A stretch of DNA of 64,000 nt from Magnetospirillum fulvum (lineage in GTDB: Bacteria > Pseudomonadota > Alphaproteobacteria > Rhodospirillales > Magnetospirillaceae). The DNA is taken from assembly GCF_900108475.1 (NCBI RefSeq), contig NZ_FNWO01000004.1, positions 62,001-126,000 of the forward strand, written 5' to 3'. Positions 17,123 to 25,355 of this stretch are shown piece after piece (within the stretch, counting starts at the first letter, position 1; each line of letters begins with the position of its first letter). The position numbers and the translations under genes are program-made. The notes beneath the pieces were generated by a model. The model was not told where the DNA came from, did not search any database, and worked only from the letters and a program-made list of their open reading frames with translations.

Positions 17123-18357
17123 GCCGACTCTCCGCTTTCCAGATGTTCCAGCAATTCGCGGAAGGCATCCAGGGTCGCCTCGGGCGGGGCATCGCGATAG
17201 GTGCGCTGCCAGCAGCGGACGAACACTTCTTCCGGCACCATCGTTTCAAGGTCGGGCGGCGGGGCCGCGCTGTCTGCGGCGGCGGCCTCGGTCTCGACCT
17301 TCAGCCGGGCCAGCCGCAGCCCTTTGCCCGCGATGGCCTCGTCAACGTCGCGGCGCAACGACGGCAGCGGCCCGTCGGCGGCAATCACGATGTCGAGATA
17401 GGGCCACAGCTCGCGCGGCCGGGCCGGATCGGCGGAGAGCGCGCGGAGCGCGGCCAGCGCGTCTTCGATCAAGGCGGCCCCACGGGTCGGTACCCGGACG
17501 ATCTCGACCGTGCGCGGCACGATCAGCGGCGTCACCTGCGCCATGCCGTCCTTCAGATCGACCATGACGACCTGATGGCGGTACTCGCGCTCGACCACCG
17601 ACAAAGGCAGCGGCGAGCCGGAATAGCGCACTTCGGCGCGACCGCCGACGCATTGCGCCTTGTGCAGATGGCCAAGCGCGACATAAGCGAGATCGGCGGG
17701 GAACAGATCGACCGGCAAGGCATGTTGATTGCCGCCCAGAATCCGCCGCTCCGACAAGTCCGATAATTCGCTGCCGGTCATGTAGCAATGGCCGGTGGCG
17801 ATCAGCGCCTGTCCCGGTTCCAGCCGCGCCGCAACCCCCGCCAGCGCCTCGCGGTAGATCTGGCCTACCCCCCAGATCAGCGGGTCGTCGCAATCGTCCG
17901 GGGCAGGGGGCAGATCGGGCAGGCGCAGGAACGGCACCGCCGCGACCAGGGCGGCGACCGTGCCGTCGCTGTCATGGAGCGGCACGGTCAGCCGGTCGAA
18001 ATCAAGACCGCCCCCGGCGGTGCGGGGCAGTGACCCGATCACTCGGACGCCAAAGGGATCGAGCAGCGGACCGGGGGCTTCCAGCCGGCCGGCGGAATCG
18101 TGATTGCCGCCGATCAGGACGATATCGAGATTGGGCTTGCGCCGCCGCACCTCGGCGATGAAGCGGTACAATTGCCGCTGCGCCCCGATCGGCGGGTTCT
18201 GGCTGTCATAGATATCGCCGGTGACCAGCAAGGCGTCGGCACCCTGCGCGACCAATTGGTCGGCCAGCCAGTCGAGGAAGGCCTGATGCTCGGCCTCGCG
18301 CGGGATGTCGTGGAAATCCTGCCCGAGATGCCAGTCGGCGGTGTGGAGGAAACGCAT
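17119..18357 (-). CDS. sbcD: Exonuclease subunit SbcD (Mre11-type nuclease)
   Basis: The 412-residue metallophosphoesterase subunit of SbcCD. The Mn-binding motifs are in order: HTADWHLGQ, VTGDIYD, GGNHDS, ATGHCY and GHLHKAQ. A C-terminal capping region of about 150 residues would contact SbcC. It probably acts with SbcC in repair of hairpins and stalled forks. It is upstream of and translationally coupled to sbcC and follows the haemolysin III gene by 69 bp on the same strand. Confidence 0.95.
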   Translation of the reverse strand: MRFLHTADWHLGQDFHDIPREAEHQAFLDWLADQLVAQGADALLVTGDIYDSQNPPIGAQRQLYRFIAEVRRRKPNLDIVLIGGNHDSAGRLEAPGPLLDPFGVRVIGSLPRTAGGGLDFDRLTVPLHDSDGTVAALVAAVPFLRLPDLPPAPDDCDDPLIWGVGQIYREALAGVAARLEPGQALIATGHCYMTGSELSDLSERRILGGNQHALPVDLFPADLAYVALGHLHKAQCVGGRAEVRYSGSPLPLSVVEREYRHQVVMVDLKDGMAQVTPLIVPRTVEIVRVPTRGAALIEDALAALRALSADPARPRELWPYLDIVIAADGPLPSLRRDVDEAIAGKGLRLARLKVETEAAAADSAAPPPDLETMVPEEVFVRCWQRTYRDAPPEATLDAFRELLEHLESGESA

Positions 18358-18426
18358 AAGGAAACCGCCCGCGTAAAAGCGCGAGCCTCGCCGTCGTACC
18401 CTGCGATGTCAAGCGGCCCCTTGCGG

Positions 18427-19065
18427 CTATTGCGGCAGGATCGCGTCAACCACCGCCGCATAATGGCACGCTGCCGCGACCAGGACGAAGCAATGCCAGA
18501 TTGCGTTCTGGAACGGCAGCCTTGTCCACAGATGGAAGATCACCCCGGTGGTATAGAAGATGCCGCCGACCAGTAGCAGCACCAGCGCCGCGACCGGCAG
18601 GGCCTGGATGATCGAGCCGATTACGAACAACCCGACCCAGCCGAGTGCGAGATAGAGAGCGACCGACAGGCGCTCGAACCGGTGCGGCCAGCCCAGCTTC
18701 AACACCAGACCGAGACCGGCGATGCTCCACACCAGGGCGAGCAGACTATAGCCGACGGTGCCGCCGATACTGATCATCGCCAGCGGGGTATAGGTCCCAG
18801 CGATCATTACATAGATCGCGGCATGGTCGAACCGGCGCAGCAAGGTCTTGCGGTGCGGAACCACGGTCAGGTTATAGGCGGCGGAAAACCAGAAGGTCGC
18901 GATCAGTCCCAGGGAATAGATTGCCGCCGCAGTGAACAGCAAAATGTCGCCGGCAGCTCCGGTCAGGCCAAGCAGGGTCAGCGCGCCCAGCCCCGACAGA
19001 ACCATCCCGAGGATGTGAACGACACCGTCAAAGCGGCGTTCGGCGGGTGTGTATTGATGGTGCAT
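18427..19065 (-). CDS. Haemolysin III family membrane protein (PAQR)
   Basis: A 212-residue protein with about seven hydrophobic segments and the conserved PAQR/haemolysin III motifs: N-terminal EERFDGVVHI-like AERRFDGVVHILG, SAAYNL, RFDHAAIYVMIAGTYTP and a C-terminal IWHCFVLVAAACHY. Bacterial members are inner-membrane proteins of poorly defined function; haemolytic activity was reported only for a Bacillus member, while the fold suggests a metal-dependent hydrolase. An in-frame start 45 nt upstream is possible; the ATG at 19065 matches family length. Confidence 0.9.
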   Translation of the reverse strand: MHHQYTPAERRFDGVVHILGMVLSGLGALTLLGLTGAAGDILLFTAAAIYSLGLIATFWFSAAYNLTVVPHRKTLLRRFDHAAIYVMIAGTYTPLAMISIGGTVGYSLLALVWSIAGLGLVLKLGWPHRFERLSVALYLALGWVGLFVIGSIIQALPVAALVLLLVGGIFYTTGVIFHLWTRLPFQNAIWHCFVLVAAACHYAAVVDAILPQ

Positions 19066-19199
19066 GTTCGCCGATGCTCCTGAATCTGACCGATGGCGGA
19101 CTGTCGCCACAAGAGATCAACCGAAATCCAGCATAACCTGGGATGGGTCTGGTTTGAACCGGGCCGAAATGGGTAGAATCCGGGGGATGGCCTCGCCGA

Positions 19200-20423
19200 T
19201 CAGGAGGGATAGGCTGCATTGGTCGCCAGAATTTTCAACAGGGCGTGCCCGGCGCTGTAATCCCAGTTGAACGCGTTTTGCAATATGACGACAGCGGTAT
19301 GGTGGGCGGTGTCGATGCCGAGATAGCTAGTATAGCCCGCGACGATGCCGACCTGATAGGTGATGTGGAGTCCGAGGACGTCATCGGCAATCCAGGCCAC
19401 CGCCGCCGCCTGTCGTGGGCGCGGAGTGCGGACCCGCACAGCGTCGGCCAGACTGCGCCCGAGCGGGGTGTCGTCGTCTCGCAAGTGCGCCGCGGCGAAG
19501 GAGAGTAAGTCTCGGGCGCTGGAATATAGCGCCGCCGAGCCGCGCAGGATGTCGGTGAAGCGCCAGTCCGGCACCGTATCGCCGCGCAAGATGAATTTGG
19601 GCTGGTCACCGGCATGGCCGATGGCGCGGACGTCATAGCCGGGCAGGCGTTCAGCGACATAGCCGGTGCGGGTCAGTCCCAGCGGACCGGTAATCCGCTC
19701 GGCCAGCAGATCATCGACCGAGCGACCCGACCGCACCGAGGCGACATGGGACAGCAGCCCATAGCCAATGTTGGAATAGCGCGGCACCACCTCGCCCGGG
19801 GCGGTGAAATCGGCGAGATAGGCCAGCACCGCGTCGCGGTCGAGATGCTGGTAGAAATTCTCGCCGGTGAACAGGTACGAGACGAACCCGGTCAGAACGG
19901 TCGTATCGAGCGGCTGGCGCGGCAGGCCCGACGTGTGGGTGGCAAGCTGTTCGACGGTGATCCGGGCGGCATCGGGACTAAGCTTGGTGCCGGGCGGCAG
20001 CAGCGTGGCCAGCGGGTCGGCCCAGGACAGGCTCCCGTCCTGCACCATCGTCGCGACGATCGCGCCCATGAAGCCCTTGCTGAGCGATCCGATCGCGAAC
20101 AGCGTGTCGGGGCCGGGCGGCACTCCGTCAGGTTGGCCGGTGGTGCCATAGCCGAAGAAGCGGGTGGTGCCGTCGGGTAGCAGAATCCCAACGATCAGAC
20201 CCGGCGTCTCGCCTTGGGTGACCAGCGGCGCGGCGATTTTGTCCACTTGCTCGGTCAGATCGGATGGCCCGGCGGGCAGGCTGGCCGGGTCGATTTCCCA
20301 AGTGGTCAGGGTGCCACAGGCCGACAACAAGGCCAGACCGGCAACAGCGGCGAGACATCGGCACAGCCGTTTCCCCCGCGTCTCTCCCCGCAGCGTTTCC
20401 CCCACCCCCTCAAGACCCCGCAT
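19200..20423 (-). CDS. Serine hydrolase lipoprotein (beta-lactamase/penicillin-binding fold)
   Basis: A 407-residue protein with a lipoprotein signal (AAVAGLALLSACGTL), a class C beta-lactamase-type SxxK motif (GSLSKGF), a YSN motif (RYSNIGYG) and HTSGLP. Such proteins are membrane-anchored peptidases or esterases acting on peptidoglycan or D-amino-acid substrates; true beta-lactamase activity cannot be claimed. A GAGG-containing purine run immediately precedes the ATG at 20423. Upstream in-frame sequence lacks coding character and contains a terminator-like hairpin. Confidence 0.85.
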   Translation of the reverse strand: MRGLEGVGETLRGETRGKRLCRCLAAVAGLALLSACGTLTTWEIDPASLPAGPSDLTEQVDKIAAPLVTQGETPGLIVGILLPDGTTRFFGYGTTGQPDGVPPGPDTLFAIGSLSKGFMGAIVATMVQDGSLSWADPLATLLPPGTKLSPDAARITVEQLATHTSGLPRQPLDTTVLTGFVSYLFTGENFYQHLDRDAVLAYLADFTAPGEVVPRYSNIGYGLLSHVASVRSGRSVDDLLAERITGPLGLTRTGYVAERLPGYDVRAIGHAGDQPKFILRGDTVPDWRFTDILRGSAALYSSARDLLSFAAAHLRDDDTPLGRSLADAVRVRTPRPRQAAAVAWIADDVLGLHITYQVGIVAGYTSYLGIDTAHHTAVVILQNAFNWDYSAGHALLKILATNAAYPS

Positions 20424-20531
20424 CCCCCTCGATCCCCACCCATAGGTTACGGATCGCACCCTCTTATATCGTCTGGAATTATGCAAGACCAACCGAAGGG
20501 AATAGGAGCGGCGGGGGCCTGTTCCCATACG

Positions 20532-20690
20532 AAAAACCCCCGCGCCGGGGGGATTGGGGCGCGGGGCTTTCCGGAGGAGGTCTTTTGAGTGGCTGAGGCT
20601 CAGAAGCTTATGAAGAGAGATTGCCATCTTTCGGATTACCGCATCGTGGCCGCAACATGATCGTTTTGTCATGATTGGCCGCGAGTCGGG
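20532..20690 (-). ncRNA. Candidate small RNA ending in a strong intrinsic terminator
   Basis: On the minus strand a perfect 9-bp GC stem (20566-20558 with 20546-20538) is followed by a run of five T (20536-20532), a textbook Rho-independent terminator, yet no gene reads into it from upstream. The minus-strand sequence before it has a single-stranded CCTCCTCC anti-Shine-Dalgarno motif (20580-20573) and a small hairpin, features known from alphaproteobacterial trans-acting sRNAs. The 5' end is a guess and no promoter was identified. It may instead be a leader of the serine-hydrolase gene. Confidence 0.35.
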
Positions 20691-20696
20691 GCGGGC

Positions 20697-20710
20697 TTGA
20701 CCAGGATCAA
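20697..20710 (+). promoter_or_regulatory. FNR/CRP-family binding site
   Basis: TTGACCAGGATCAA matches the FNR/ANR/DNR consensus TTGAT-N4-ATCAA with one mismatch. It is centred about 65 bp upstream of the DUF2249 start. The position fits activation of the three-gene operon under low oxygen or nitric oxide. An FNR-type and a Dnr/Nnr-type regulator cannot be distinguished from sequence. In the rest of 20424-20767 I see the sRNA candidate and no further gene. Confidence 0.7.
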
Positions 20711-20767
20711 GGCGGCGGAAAAGGGGACCGGGCAGGGTGGGGGAACCCGCCAGCAGGAGGTCCGGCC

Positions 20768-21328
20768 GTGCCCCGTTCCCTTTTCCCCGCTCTTCCCGAG
20801 ACGATTTCGGCCGATGCGCCGGTCGCGCTCGATGTCCGTCCCTTGTTGGCCCAAGGAATCGATCCCTATGACACGGTGATCGCCGCCGCTGCCCGGATCG
20901 CGCCGGGTGAGTTGCTGACGATCGACGCCCCGTTCAACCCGACCCCGTTGCGCCGTGCGCTGGCGGCGCGGGGCTTTTCCTCGCGGGCGCGCAAGCTGGA
21001 GGAGGGGCGCTGGCGGGTGGTCTTTCTCCATGACGGTGCCAAGGGCTGGGAAAGCCGGGCCGAGGCCGAAATTCTGCCCGAGGGGGCGATGCAATGGACC
21101 GAGGCGGACGGCATCCATCTCGACGTCCGCCGTCTGCCCCCGCCCGAGCCGTTGCGGGCGATTCTGCGCCTGGTCGAAAGCCTGGGCGGCAGCGGGACCA
21201 TCGTGGTCCATCACGAGCGCGACCCGGTGTTCCTTGCCCTCGAACTGGCCGAACGCGGCTGGCGGATCGTCCGCACCGAAGCGGCCCCGGCCGATCTCCG
21301 GCTGTGGCTCGCGCCGGAGCCCTGCTGA
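20768..21328 (+). CDS. Tandem DUF2249 protein
   Basis: A 186-residue cytoplasmic protein with two copies of the DUF2249 (TusA-like) fold: ALDVRPLLAQGIDPYDTVI with GELLTIDAPFNPTPLRRAL, then HLDVRRLPPPEPLRAIL with a second strand-helix unit. DUF2249 proteins occur with denitrification and nitric-oxide genes, but their biochemical role is not known. The start is GTG with AGGAGG seven nucleotides upstream. Its TGA overlaps the ATG of the next gene, so the two are coupled. First gene behind the FNR-type box. Confidence 0.85.
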   Translation: MPRSLFPALPETISADAPVALDVRPLLAQGIDPYDTVIAAAARIAPGELLTIDAPFNPTPLRRALAARGFSSRARKLEEGRWRVVFLHDGAKGWESRAEAEILPEGAMQWTEADGIHLDVRRLPPPEPLRAILRLVESLGGSGTIVVHHERDPVFLALELAERGWRIVRTEAAPADLRLWLAPEPC

Positions 21329-22614
21329 TGCTGCCCGGTCTGCCCGCCGACGCCGCCGACCGGCTGTTGCCGCCGTCGTTGCCCGGCCGATTCTTCGCCG
21401 TCGCCGTGCTGTATCACCTTGCCGGATGGGCTCTGCTGGCCTGGGCCGGGCCAAGCGCGATCCAGGGCTTCGTCGGCGGCTTGGGGCCGGTGGTGGCGGC
21501 GCTCCACCTCATCACCCTGGGCACGCTGGCGATGACCGCCCTGGGGGCGGCGATCCAGATGCTGCCAATCGCCACCTGCCGCCCGCTGGGGCCGCTGTGG
21601 GCCTGTCGGCTGATGTTCTGGCTGTATGCCCCCGGCATCGGCGCTCTGTCGGCCGGTCTGGCGTTGGCCGATCCCACCCTGCGCTCGGTCGGCGCGGGAT
21701 TGACGCTCGCCGGTCTGGCGCTGTTCGGGCTGCTGGTCGGGCTGCATCTGCGCCGGGTCGATGACATGCCCGGTCTGGTCCGCCACCTTGGTCTGTCGTT
21801 GGCGTCTTTGCTCGGTCTCGGCCTGCTCGGGCTGGCTTTGGTCGCCGATTTCTCGACCGGATGGCTGGGCAACCACGCCGCCACAGCCGCCGCCCATGCC
21901 GTGCTGGGCGGCTATGGCTTCATGGGCTCGCTGGCGTTCGGGTTCTCGTATGTGCTGATCCCGATGTTCGTGTTGGGTCCGTCGATCCCCGACCCCCCCC
22001 GTCGTCGCGGTGCCATCCTGGTCGGGCTGGCCCTGGTGACCGGGGCAAGCGGGGCCGCGCTGGGTCTGGGCGGTTTGGCTGCCGTGGGCGCGGGGCTGGG
22101 GCTGGTCGCGCTCGGGCACCATCTCCGTACCCTTGCCGTCAGCGTGCGGCGGCGGATGCGACGCCGCTTCGAGCCGTTCTTCCGGCTGGTCGTGCTGTCC
22201 TGGGCGATGCTGGCGGCCAGTCTGCTGGTCGGGTTGGCCCTGGCGCTGGGTGCGCCCGCCGATCCGTGGGCGGCGCTGTGGGGCTTTTTGCTGGTGTTCG
22301 GCTGGCTGCTCGGCTTCGTGCTGGCGATCTTGCAGCGCATCATGCCGTTTCTCGCCGCGATGCATTCGTCCGGCGCGGGGCGGCCCCCGGCGTTGCCGTC
22401 ACGGCTCGCTCCGGCCTGGGCCTCCCACCTTCACTTCGTCTGTCACTGTGCCGCGCTGGTCCTGATCGCGACCGGCCTGATCGGCGGCTGGTCCTGGCCG
22501 CTGGGCCTGGGGATCGGGGCCGGTCTGCTCGGCGCGCTGTTCTTTGCGATCTATGCCGCCGCGGTGCCGTGGCGGCTGTCCCGTCACCGTGCGGCCTCGG
22601 TCGCCTCTCTCTAA
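21328..22614 (+). CDS. NnrS-like polytopic membrane protein
   Basis: A 428-residue protein with about twelve hydrophobic segments. The segment ALHLITLGTLAMTALG resembles the NnrS 'H-x-x-T-x-G' region, and HAVLGGYGFMGSLAFGFSY and ASHLHFVCH contain further membrane histidines that could bind haem or copper as in NnrS and haem-copper-oxidase-like proteins. NnrS is a haem- and copper-containing membrane protein linked to nitrosative-stress resistance. Similarity here is by motif and topology only, so the family name is tentative. It is coupled to the DUF2249 gene and precedes a haemerythrin. Confidence 0.7.
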   Translation: MLPGLPADAADRLLPPSLPGRFFAVAVLYHLAGWALLAWAGPSAIQGFVGGLGPVVAALHLITLGTLAMTALGAAIQMLPIATCRPLGPLWACRLMFWLYAPGIGALSAGLALADPTLRSVGAGLTLAGLALFGLLVGLHLRRVDDMPGLVRHLGLSLASLLGLGLLGLALVADFSTGWLGNHAATAAAHAVLGGYGFMGSLAFGFSYVLIPMFVLGPSIPDPPRRRGAILVGLALVTGASGAALGLGGLAAVGAGLGLVALGHHLRTLAVSVRRRMRRRFEPFFRLVVLSWAMLAASLLVGLALALGAPADPWAALWGFLLVFGWLLGFVLAILQRIMPFLAAMHSSGAGRPPALPSRLAPAWASHLHFVCHCAALVLIATGLIGGWSWPLGLGIGAGLLGALFFAIYAAAVPWRLSRHRAASVASL

Positions 22615-22625
22615 AAGGATTTCCG

Positions 22626-23126
22626 ATGTTCCCCACCACCCAGATCGGCTCCCTGCTCCACCGCGACCATATGGCGACGATCGAAGCGTTAGAGGCGCTG
22701 GAGCGGCTGTTGTCGAAGAACCGCAAGACCCCGCCGCTCGATGCCGCGCTGAAAGAATGGCTGGGCTGGCTGGCCGGTGTGCTGCGTGCCGAGGTCGAGA
22801 CTCATTTCGGCTTCGAGGAAGGCCGGGTGTTCCCGCTGTTCCTGGCTCAGGGCCAGACCGGGATCGTCGAGATCCTGACCCAGGAGCACGAAACGATCCT
22901 CCCCATGGCCCGCAATTTGGCCGAGATGGCCGAGGCGGCGATCGCCGCCGGGGGCTTTGCCGATTCCGATTGGGCGACCTTCCGGATGAAGGGCGGCGAG
23001 CTGATCGAACGCGAGCTGTTCCACATTCAGAAGGAAGAGATGGGGCTGCTGGCCGGGATCGCCGCCCTGATCGACCCCGCCACCGACGCGGCGCTGGCCG
23101 AAGCGTTCGCCGCGCTGGGGCGCTAG
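22626..23126 (+). CDS. Haemerythrin domain protein
   Basis: A 166-residue four-helix bundle with diiron ligands: LHRDH near the N-terminus (H12/H15), THFGFEEGRVFP (H60, E64), QEHETILPM (H88) and a later ELFHIQKEE. It resembles the haemerythrin domains of YtfE/DnrN-type proteins that handle nitric oxide or repair iron centres, but lacks the ScdA N-terminal domain. AAGGA supports the start. It is the third gene behind the FNR-type site. Confidence 0.88.
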   Translation: MFPTTQIGSLLHRDHMATIEALEALERLLSKNRKTPPLDAALKEWLGWLAGVLRAEVETHFGFEEGRVFPLFLAQGQTGIVEILTQEHETILPMARNLAEMAEAAIAAGGFADSDWATFRMKGGELIERELFHIQKEEMGLLAGIAALIDPATDAALAEAFAALGR

Positions 23127-23238
23127 GGGGGACTCTGACCGCCCCCCGATTGGGCTATCGCCCAAGCCCATTTGGGGCAAGCCCCAAACCCCCTTTGACT
23201 TTATTCATAAAAGGGAAGGTTGGAGGCAATTGCCGCCT

Positions 23239-24270
23239 TTAATGATCGTGGCGGTGATGGGCGTCGGGATAATGCGGGTGGGAATGGAGCAGCGGGCGGT
23301 GCCGGTGCGGATGGGCGTGCGGCTCGTCCGGTTCGGCTCCGTCGTGATGGCGGTGATGCTCGTCGTGGGTGTGGCGGTGGTCGTGCTCAATCGCCTCGTG
23401 CCGGTGGCGGTGGTCGTGCCGCTCGGTCAGGTGGAGCCACACCCCCAGCCCCATCAGCAGCCCAGCGGCGATCAGGCGCAGCGTCAGCGGTTCCGAGAAC
23501 CACAGCACCGCGACCAGCGCTCCGATGAACGGCGCGGTCGAGAAATAGGCCCCGGTGCGGGCCGTGCCCAACTCGCGCAGGGCGACGACGAAGGCGGCGA
23601 GGCTGAGGCCATAGCCGACGAAACCCAGTCCCGCCGCCAGCGCCAGCGACCCGACCCCCGGCACCGTCGCCCCCGCCACGAGGGCAAGCAGGACATTGAT
23701 GCTTCCCGCCGCCAGCCCCTTGATCGCGGCGATCGTCAACGGATCGGCCAGCGACACCTTGCGGGTCAGGTTGTTGTCGATGCCCCAGCACAAACAGGCG
23801 GCGAGAATGGCCAGCGCCGGTCCCGACGCTTCGAGCGGGGCTTGGGGACCGGGCCAGGACAGCGCGACCGCTCCGGCGACGATCGCCCCCATCCCGGCGA
23901 CGATGCGGCGGTCGGCATTCTCGCGAAATACGATCCAGGCCAGCAGGGCGGTGAACACCGCCTCGGCATTCAGCAGCAGCGAAGCGGTTCCGGCACTGCT
24001 TCCGGCCAGCCCGATCATCAGCAGCACCGGCGCGACGATGCCGCCCGAGACGATCGCTCCGGCCAGCCAGGGGAGATCGCTCCGGGCCAGACGAACCCCG
24101 CTGCCGGGGGTGAGCAGGCGCAGCGCGGCAAGGCCGAGACCCGAGCCGAGATACAGGCTTCCCGCCAGCAGCCAGGGATCGAGCGTGCCCAGCAATGCCT
24201 TCGCCAGTGGGGTGCTGATTCCGAACAACATCGCGGCGGCCAGGGCGGCGGCAACCCCTTTATGGGTCAT
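23239..24270 (-). CDS. EamA/DMT-family transporter with His-rich C-terminal tail
   Basis: A 343-residue inner-membrane protein with ten hydrophobic segments arranged as two EamA repeats (residues about 5-135 and 145-275). It is followed by an unusual tail of about 60 residues holding roughly 23 His with many Asp/Glu (for example RHDHRHRHEAIEHDHRHTHD). EamA proteins export metabolites. The tail suggests binding of Ni, Co or Zn and therefore metal export or metal sensing, which is an inference. The ATG at 24270 is preferred over an adjacent TTG; AAGGGAG precedes it. The gene is monocistronic, upstream of a toxin-antitoxin pair on the same strand. Confidence 0.88.
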   Translation of the reverse strand: MTHKGVAAALAAAMLFGISTPLAKALLGTLDPWLLAGSLYLGSGLGLAALRLLTPGSGVRLARSDLPWLAGAIVSGGIVAPVLLMIGLAGSSAGTASLLLNAEAVFTALLAWIVFRENADRRIVAGMGAIVAGAVALSWPGPQAPLEASGPALAILAACLCWGIDNNLTRKVSLADPLTIAAIKGLAAGSINVLLALVAGATVPGVGSLALAAGLGFVGYGLSLAAFVVALRELGTARTGAYFSTAPFIGALVAVLWFSEPLTLRLIAAGLLMGLGVWLHLTERHDHRHRHEAIEHDHRHTHDEHHRHHDGAEPDEPHAHPHRHRPLLHSHPHYPDAHHRHDH

Positions 24271-24289
24271 CAACGGTCTCCCTTCACGC

Positions 24290-24682
24290 TCATTCGGAAT
24301 AGCTGTTGTCTGCGATCCATTGGCGCAACTCGTCTTCGGATCGCTGCCCGGCGGCGACGGACAGGATCATATCGGCGGCGTCCCGTTCGCTGACATCGAG
24401 AAACAGGCCATTCATCCCCAGCATGATGCCGAGTGCGGCGAACCCGGCCCGTTTGTTGCCATCGACAAAGGGGTGGTTTCGCAGAATGGAGGCGCACAGG
24501 GCGGCGGCAAGGTCGAAGACCGTAACGTGACCATCGGCATAGGCGATGATCTGTTTCGGTCGCGCGAACGACATCTCAAGGGCGCCCCGATCCCTGAGAC
24601 CAGAGGCACCCCCGTGTTCGGCAATCAATTCCGCGTGCAGGTCTAACAGCGCCTCGACAGGCGGGAAGACAGGCTCTTTCAC
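24290..24682 (-). CDS. doc: Doc/Fic-family toxin (death-on-curing type)
   Basis: A 130-residue Fic-fold protein with the motif HPFVDGNKRAGF, the catalytic loop of Doc toxins, which phosphorylate EF-Tu and stop translation. The LLDLHAELIAEHGG start and RGALEMSFARP segment are also typical. All key residues appear intact. It overlaps its antitoxin by 4 bp downstream, the normal order. The activity is inferred from the family. Confidence 0.92.
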   Translation of the reverse strand: MKEPVFPPVEALLDLHAELIAEHGGASGLRDRGALEMSFARPKQIIAYADGHVTVFDLAAALCASILRNHPFVDGNKRAGFAALGIMLGMNGLFLDVSERDAADMILSVAAGQRSEDELRQWIADNSYSE

Positions 24683-24903
24683 TTCGCCAGGGCAGCCATG
24701 GTGCGCCGATAGCGGGCCGCGAACGAGCGTCCGATGTCCATCGCCTTGTTGTAGGAATCGTCTGCCCGGGCGATTTCAATGCGACCGTCGCAGACATTGA
24801 CCGTCACCTCATCGCCACGGTCGAGGTTGGCGGCGGCCAGCACATCGCGCGACAGCGTCAAGCCGGTCGAGTTTCCGACCCGGGTGAGCTTCGTCGTCCG
24901 CAT
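24679..24903 (-). CDS. AbrB/MazE-type antitoxin paired with Doc
   Basis: A 74-residue protein with an N-terminal swapped-hairpin AbrB DNA-binding fold (TKLTRVGNSTGLTLSRDVL) and a C-terminal toxin-binding helix (NKAMDIGRSFAARYRRTMAAL). It should neutralise the downstream Doc toxin and repress the operon. The AbrB fold instead of the classical Phd fold is a known alternative for Doc partners. It overlaps doc by 4 bp, and GGAAG lies just before the ATG. Confidence 0.88.
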   Translation of the reverse strand: MRTTKLTRVGNSTGLTLSRDVLAAANLDRGDEVTVNVCDGRIEIARADDSYNKAMDIGRSFAARYRRTMAALAK

Positions 24904-25040
24904 CGCAACTTCCTCCGTGTGTCGAGGTGTATTGTAATTACGCGCGTGATAACTATCAACGGCATTCGCAGGCGATGACGGAGATATTTAAGTTGGGATA
25001 ATCTCTGACCGGACACGCCGCAAGGCGAGGGGCATTTTCT

Positions 25041-25070
25041 TTGCACGAAAGTACGGCTTAGCCGTATACT
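25041..25070 (+). promoter_or_regulatory. brnT promoter with overlapping operator
   Basis: TTGCAC (25041-25046), an 18-bp spacer and TATACT (25065-25070) form a good sigma-70 promoter. A perfect dyad TACGGC-TTA-GCCGTA (25052-25066) fills the spacer and overlaps the -10, as expected of an autorepressor operator. Predicted transcription starts within a few bases of the start codon, so the mRNA may be leaderless. Confidence 0.7.
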
Positions 25071-25079
25071 GCGGTAGTG

Positions 25080-25355
25080 ATGGAGTACGAATTCGATCCG
25101 GCCAAGGACGCGAGGAACATCGCTGAGCGCGGTCTTTCCCTGGCTCTTGCGCCCTATGTGTTCGAGGGGCTGGTGCATGTCGTCGATGACGACCGTAAGG
25201 ATTACGGCGAGCGACGGCAGGTGGCCTTTGGCCTGATCCGCGGTCGGCTGTTTGTCTGCGTCTTCACCGACCGAGGAAAAGTTCGCCGAGTCATTTCGCT
25301 TCGCAAGGCAAACTCAAGGGAGATCGCAGCCTATGCGCCGAAAGATCACGTCTGA
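25080..25355 (+). CDS. brnT: BrnT-family toxin
   Basis: A 91-residue protein beginning MEYEFDPAKDARNIAERGLS and ending RVISLRKANSREIAAY, the signature of BrnT ribonuclease toxins of type II systems. BrnT is a RelE-fold RNase whose expression stops translation. ATG at 25080 and GTG at 25077 are adjacent; no ribosome site precedes either, consistent with leaderless translation from the promoter immediately upstream. It overlaps the antitoxin gene by 23 bp, with the toxin first as in other brnTA operons. Confidence 0.92.
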   Translation: MEYEFDPAKDARNIAERGLSLALAPYVFEGLVHVVDDDRKDYGERRQVAFGLIRGRLFVCVFTDRGKVRRVISLRKANSREIAAYAPKDHV

